Shown here in pieces: positions 58,497-64,000 of a stretch of 64,000 nucleotides of DNA. Position 1 is the first letter of the stretch. Each line of letters opens with the position of its first letter. Below the pieces are notes generated by a model. The model was given only the letters and a program-made list of their open reading frames with translations, had not been told where the DNA came from and searched no databases. The DNA comes from Cololabis saira (taxonomy: Eukaryota > Chordata > Actinopteri > Beloniformes > Belonidae), in the NCBI RefSeq assembly GCF_033807715.1, contig NC_084599.1, positions 10,397,625 through 10,461,624 of the forward strand, written 5' to 3'. A program made the translations under genes and the position numbers.

Positions 58497-59913
58497 GGGG
58501 GAAAGCTCGTGCTGCTCAGAACGACATCAAGGAGTTAATTATTAAAAAAGGATGAAACATAGCTAGATTATGACTACCATGTTAAACCAAACTGAAATAT
58601 CACATTTGTCAGACACATAATGAATAAAAAAGCAGAGCTTTGATAATGGATATATGGTACGACCCTGCACTTAGTGTAACCTCTCGTAGTCACGACAGAT
58701 CTTTTGTTTGGGGAAGGGTCACGTTAATGTGCCACCACTGTCAAAACCCATACAATCACAGCACTAGACAACCATAAATATTTCAGGACAGGCCATGTTT
58801 TCCTCCACCTTTTCTTCACCAGTTCTCCCGTTGTGAGGAACTCTGGAGTGAAATAAGCTCTCTAAAATAAACATTGGAGGTAGAATGACAGTCACAGGTA
58901 TTCGAGAAGCAACAATTGTTAAATGTAGCGTTATAAAATAGCGCATTCTCTGTTGAAGCAACAATAAGGCTACCTGTTGGTGGCAGGAAAGCAGATTTTT
59001 GCTTTTTATTTTGTAGGTTACATACTGTAACCTGGCATTTCCAATGTTATTTGACAGTGGCTGCAAATCTTTAAGATTATGTGTGTCGCGGTATGCATGG
59101 GGTTCCTCACAAATCACTTTTCAATATCTTATAAGCTGAAGCACAACATTTGTGAAACATCTGTAGCCAGTTAGTTGTACTCTTCAGACCGTTTTACTCA
59201 AAAGATCTGTGTGTAAAAGTAAGCAAATTACTTTTATATAATCTCATACTGAGCTTCTATTTTTTAATGGGAATACAGAACCATAAAAGAGGCTTAGGCA
59301 CCCCTTGTCTTGTTGTTTTATCAAATTCCTAATGAAAGACATATTTATCTTCTAGTTTCTTTATGATACAAATGGGAGATATAGGGACCTGGCTCTCTTA
59401 AACATAAACAGAATGGGATCGTAATTAAAATCATTGCAAACATCTGTATGGACCTGTCTCCTTAAGAGTTAAATCTGTGTTTGGTTCTGAGGGACGCCAA
59501 ACTAAATACTGACTTTTGCTTGATCATGTTATTCTGAACATTGACTTGTTTTTATTTTGTGTACATGTTATCTTGATGTCGGCCAACATACAGTAGGTGT
59601 TTCTATGAACAATACAGATTATCTATTAGGCAGTTGACTGATTATATGATTGATTGATTAATAATCTGGCAACCAAGTATCCAATTCATTTCTCATATTA
59701 TCACTGTATTTTGTTTTTTTATTTCCATAAAAGGACTGAATTTGCGTTTGAGGGCAAGAACACATAAAGGTTGAAAACACAAGTTAGGGCAGAACTAATT
59801 GTAATCCTAAGAGAAGAAATAAATGTATTGGAAAAATCTCTACAATAAAGAAATATGAACTAGATACAGGTCTTATGTTTACAGCATCATGATGGTAGTT
59901 GTTAAAGTTTGAA
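56885..59913. other. Unique non-coding stretch with GA microsatellite
   Basis: Only a GA microsatellite at 58441-58495 was recognised. Confidence 0.5.
58441..58495. repeat. GA microsatellite
   Basis: This is a pure GA run of about 54 bp. Confidence 0.97.
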
Positions 59914-59925
59914 GAGAATACGGCC

Positions 59926-60016
59926 CCTGCCTCTCACCTGAAATGAGCTGGGATAGGCTCCAGCAGACCCCCGTGACCCCGCAAGGGATAAAGCGGGTAT
60001 AGATAATGGATGGATG
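59926..60016 (+). mobile_element. LINE/SINE 3'-tail insertion, 91 bp
   Basis: gctgggataggctccagc and ccgtgaccccgcaaggg, ending in a tgga tail, are a familiar fish retrotransposon 3' end. A perfect 12-bp duplication gagaatacggcc flanks it (59914-59925, 60017-60028). It is therefore a real, severely 5'-truncated insertion. The exact LINE family is not assigned. Confidence 0.85.
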
Positions 60017-60028
60017 GAGAATACGGCC

Positions 60029-60471
60029 TGAAAAACACTATGAATAAACCAAAGCATCCATACACCTTACTGAGGAGAGGGTCCAAAGCAATGTGTCCCC
60101 ACATCTCTGAACTGCATGAATCCGATCTACAACTATATTTTGCCAATCCAACAAATTTTTTAAAAGTTCATTCCAGTGTTTATTCGTTACAAGAGACCAT
60201 ATCCTCACACAGAGGTCAGAGGACTTTAAGACCAACATCTTTGTATTTATTTTTTTAATTATTATTATTTATTTTATTTATTTATTTACTTTGTATTTAT
60301 TTCCTATTACATTTTTCACATTTAATGGCTGCTTATGTACTTTTATTGGGGGGAAAAAGAAAGTGGGATAAATGTAGGCATTTAAAATAGTTGATTAGAA
60401 ATAGGCCTTACAGGAAGTCTGTACGATTTAGACACTGTACAAATACAACAAGACTATAAGCTTTAGCTTTA
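60029..60471. other. Non-coding, AT-rich
   Basis: A simple TTATTT-type low-complexity tract lies at 60240-60305; otherwise nothing was recognised. Confidence 0.6.
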
Positions 60472-61721
60472 AAGCGGCACTATGTAACTTTTCCACCTTA
60501 ATATAATATTTCCAGAGTCATTGTGATGGTACATCAACTTCCAACAGGTTTAATGAACCTCTGTCATGGTCTGAGGGGTCTGTATCGCCTTCACTGGCAC
60601 TATGTAACTTTGAGGAGCATGGTAGGAACCCTGCCACACTAAAAAAATACAATTTTTTACGGCTTTGACTGCTTTACGGCATACGTCACTTCCCCCTCCT
60701 TCCTGATTCGTAGTCAAGACGAAAATGGGCGGGGCGTGGAGCGCAGAGCTCAGCAGAAGCTGGTAACCTGTTGCTGTGTTGTGGCTGCAGCAGCTCCACA
60801 CAACAGACGTGGGGAAAAGATCCTAATGGTTTAACTTTTCACCGCTTTCCTGTGTGGAGTCAGAACCACGGAGGCCAAGTATCTGATATAACAGAGTAAA
60901 AGAGTGAAAGAGTCGTCGGCTCGGTTGGATCGCGGCTGTAACGAGTCCGACCAAACATAACGTTCCTCAGTAAACAAACTAACACGCACACAGACCGGGT
61001 TGGATCAAAACACGGGTTTTATTCCCCACTTCTCCAGCTAAACGCAGTTGCTGGCCAGCTTTCTGGGGTGCGATTAATTTTGTTGAGGAAAAAATATTAA
61101 CTATTAAATGTGATTTGTAGCTGCAGAGGAAAAAAATAATCTCACGAGGAAACAAAAATATTGCTCACGCCTCGGAGCCTCTTCAAAGCAGTCAAAAAAA
61201 AAGAAAAGAAAAGTAAGAGTAATACAAAACATGTACTGTATGTTGTACTATTATACTAATTTATTGAAACACATGGCGAGTCAAACATTTACCAAGGCAG
61301 CTCCCAAACACTCCTAAACAAGGTAGCCGGAGACGATAGTTATGCAGAACTGCGGCAGTAAATCCTTCTAAAGAGTGGCGCTCCGACAAGGAGCTCCATT
61401 ATTTAGTAGGGATTTCATATGGATCCAAACCGTTTATAATCATTATTTTCTCCATATACCGCTCCGTGGCTGCCTTGTTTAAGGTATCCCGGTAAATTCC
61501 AGTTCCTTTCCAGCAGTTTAACATCTTTTTTATTGCGTTCCGTCTGTTCACTTGGTGAAACAGAAAAGCTCAAAACAAATGCACGCGACGGGACAGGAGT
61601 TTTCCGGCAGAACGCGCTGGTGCTCATGGGAAACGTAGTGTTCTTTCTGGTAAAGCACTACCGCTTTTGTCCAAAAGATGCCGCCAAACTCAGAAAAGCT
61701 GAAAGTTACGTTGTGCTGCTT
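60472..61721. mobile_element. Non-autonomous DNA transposon, 1.25 kb
   Basis: The left end aagcggcactatgtaac and the complement of the right end, aagcagcacaacgtaac, form an imperfect inverted repeat of about 20 bp. The left-end motif ggcactatgtaactt recurs at about 60595, so the left end is partly duplicated. The interior is GC-richer than the surroundings and encodes nothing recognisable. A TA flank on each side is the only hint of a target duplication. Confidence 0.65.
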
Positions 61722-62514
61722 TACGTAATGCATATTTGTAATGTGGAAAGGTTTCCTACATTTTCAAGGGTACCATAGAGACAACAACAAACAAAACAAT
61801 TTTATGTTGAAAATGATGCTCCTGGCATATTCAGGGTTTTAAAAATAGTAAGGACTCCCTCGCAAGCTTCAGCGTGTGAAGTGTAGACTCGTTCATGACA
61901 AATGTTAGTGATGTTAGTGATGTATGTCACAAAGTGGGACAGAGAATGGGTTGTGTTGAGAGTATCTGATCTGCTGCTGACTTGACAAGTCATCAGGTAC
62001 ATTGTCACAACAAGCGTAAGTGGCAGTAATGGTATTATGAGATTTAGATGGTTTTCATGGATTGTGTTGTTATTGATTCAACACTGATAAGCTGAGATTG
62101 CGTATATTTTCAAGGTTGTAAAACCTTGTGAAGGCAACAGCAGGGGGTGGCGGGGAGACATAGCTAGTGTGCCACTTACCTGCTCAATGAACCATGAAAT
62201 CACCATCTAAATCTAATTTAACGTACAAATAGATATTGTAATAGAGTTTCTATTATGTACAAAGTATGCATTTATTGAACTTTTCACCTTCAACTGTTTT
62301 TAACTCAACCTCTTTCTGACTTATGGGCCATTTATGGTTGAAACAGAAAAAGGATAGACAGATGGACAGACCCGTTCGTTCTTCTCCTGTGACGTTTACA
62401 TGTGTAATCTGGTCCATTTTCAGAGGCCTTTGTGTATCCTTCGCTTGATGCAGCAAACAGAGCAAACAGAGCAACACCACCGGAAACCTTGGGGGTGGTG
62501 TTGAGCAGTATAGC
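61722..62514. other. Unique non-coding stretch
   Basis: Nothing was recognised. Confidence 0.55.
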
Positions 62515-62518
62515 TTAA

Positions 62519-63362
62519 AGGGGACCTATTATGGCATCTAATCCCTATTTTAAACAGGCCTTGAATGTCTTAAAAACAAGCTTTTGATTGTTTTTGCTAA
62601 ATAAATTAGAAATTCAGCCACTAAACAATGTCTTTATCATCCCATTCTCTAACCTCCTTCTCTATGTGGGATTCTGAGTGGGCGGGGCTATGATAATGAG
62701 GCTCCGTGCCGATTGGCTGCCTGAATGACGCGATACACCGCTACGAAAAAATTACTGAAGCTCCGGATGGCGGAGTTACCGTGTCATAACTGCATGTGAT
62801 GCGAGCGAGCGTCAACGACAAAATCAATTCCATTGTTTTATTTTCTATTGGACTGTCCTAACTGGACGCAGCGACGCAGCGAGCTGAACATTTGTCGGGC
62901 GCCCTGCTTCTATTTCCTTCCTGTCGCTTGCGTTGAAAGCCGGTTGAAAGCGCTGTAGGAAACAGTCACGGATGAGGAACGGCTGATCCAGTTAGTTGAA
63001 ATGAGAAGTTATCTCTATGATTCCTCCTCATTTCACTACAAAAACCTCAATAAAGTGGCAGCTGCTGGAGGGAGATTGACAGAGAGCGTCCGATGTCACG
63101 CAGTGCTACGATAGTCGGACGCTCGCATGCAGTTACACGCTTTTATAGTTGTGGGCGTGGTTTGCGTTTTGTGTACGTAACGAAAATGCGCCGAATCTGA
63201 ACAGCTCGTAGATCCACATCACACTGGACGGCTCATCTGGGCGGCTGTACAGACACTGCAGAATTTGGTTGCTTTCCTCCTTCTCTGAGTTGGCAGGCTG
63301 AGGGGAGACCACTTTATATATGTTAAAGCAAGAAAAAACATGTTTTTCATAATAGGTCCCCT
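62519..63362. mobile_element. Kolobok-like non-autonomous element with TTAA duplication
   Basis: aggggacctattatg and its perfect complement bound an 844-bp element. TTAA stands directly outside both ends (62515-62518, 63363-63366). TTAA targets are used by Kolobok/T2 and piggyBac; the AGGGG start fits Kolobok/T2 better than the CCC start of piggyBac. The interior has a CCAAT-type gattggct and a GC box gggcggggc near 62680-62720 but no protein. Confidence 0.82.
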
Positions 63363-63366
63363 TTAA

Positions 63367-63812
63367 ATGCAACCATGTTTTTCCTCGTATGCAGAGCATG
63401 TTGCTCAGCAAGCCGACGGGAACACGTCCACTGCATGTAAATGAAAGTTAGCTTTGCTCCTTGCTCCTTCAGCCAAACCCCGCTGAAATATTTGCAGAGC
63501 TGCTGCCAGACATTAACAGCGAAATAAACCATTTAATATGTTAAATCAATGGTGAAATCAAAAATGCCCATTGCATTAAGTCGACTCTGGGTTAATAAAA
63601 GCAGCTGGTTGCTCCACTGAGAACAATAGCATGTAGTTTACGGATGAGAAAGTGATAACAGCTAGCCATTGGCTGAGCCAACTGTCAATCAATCATATTT
63701 GAAACAAATGTAATGGTTTATATTAACTCTCCCTCCGTGGTACAACCCCCCCTCAGATTTGTCATGGGCCTGAAATCAAACCAGACTGTAAATACATGTA
63801 TGTGTATTTCTG
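63367..63812. other. Unique non-coding stretch
   Basis: Nothing was recognised. Confidence 0.5.
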
Positions 63813-63930
63813 CTCTAAAGTTGGACATTCCAACATGGAAGTCAATGGAGCTTGATTCACTTTTGGAGCCAGCCTCTATCGGTCAGTCAAGGAACTGCCA
63901 CAAAGAGATTCAATGTGGAAGTAAAATGGT
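63813..63930. repeat. Fragment of a dispersed fish repeat
   Basis: aagtcaatggagcttgattc, ttttggagccagcctc and aaggaactgc follow the order of a dispersed repeat I remember from fish genomes. Its class is unknown to me and no ends are visible. Confidence 0.4.
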
Positions 63931-64000
63931 TGGCGCATGCATGCGACCAGCCACCATTTCTTTTAAGAGCGTTCATTATCATGATCTCCTCCACCGTCGC

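Overview
The window reads as non-coding DNA from a teleost fish (spiny-rayed type likely). The reasons are three copies of a Rex3-type RTE retrotransposon, fish-style hAT, Harbinger-like and Kolobok-like miniature transposons, long CA, GA, TA and GGAA microsatellites, and an A+T-rich unique background. No intact host gene is visible. The longest believable proteins belong to transposons, and each is broken. The stretch looks like a large intron or an intergenic region; a CpG-dense patch near 50.6-51.5 kb is the only candidate promoter or first exon.

Layout. 0-4.2 kb: the end of a hAT-like element, a CA repeat and a complete hAT miniature element. 4.77-9.36 kb: a hAT-like element split by a 4.07-kb transposon with inverted repeats of about 550 bp. 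The inner element carries a minus-strand gene with two Cys/His finger-like modules and a CXC (tesmin/TSO1-type) domain. 10.9-11.7 kb: another inverted-repeat element. 15.9-17.4 kb: a BED-finger fragment and the first Rex3 copy. 20.94-21.81 kb: a small transposon holding the starts of two convergent transposon genes (one with a THAP domain), with what looks like exon 1 of the alpha-tocopherol transfer protein gene (ttpa) captured between them. 23.69-30.95 kb: a 7.3-kb composite repeat built from recurring modules (GC-box/CCAAT/CRE arrays, four tRNA-like segments, a 126-bp tandem unit), interrupted by a 1.5-kb element whose insertion can be read from empty sites in the same repeat. 32.07-32.82 kb: second Rex3 copy. 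37.33-47.41 kb: three copies of one hAT family; the first keeps a BED-finger exon, while the other two have its centre replaced by huge GGAA/GAAA arrays. 50.4-52.4 kb: a Harbinger-like hairpin, the CpG-dense patch, and a nested element pair flanked by a 19-bp direct repeat. 56.2-56.9 kb: third Rex3 copy, with a 5' inversion. 59.9-63.4 kb: a LINE tail, a 1.25-kb element and a Kolobok-like element. The rest is unique sequence without recognisable genes.

The parts do not form a pathway. They form a layered record of transposition: nesting, gene-fragment capture, tRNA-like modules inside repeats, and microsatellite growth inside a mobile element. Family names come from reading motifs and from memory of the families; no database search was run.
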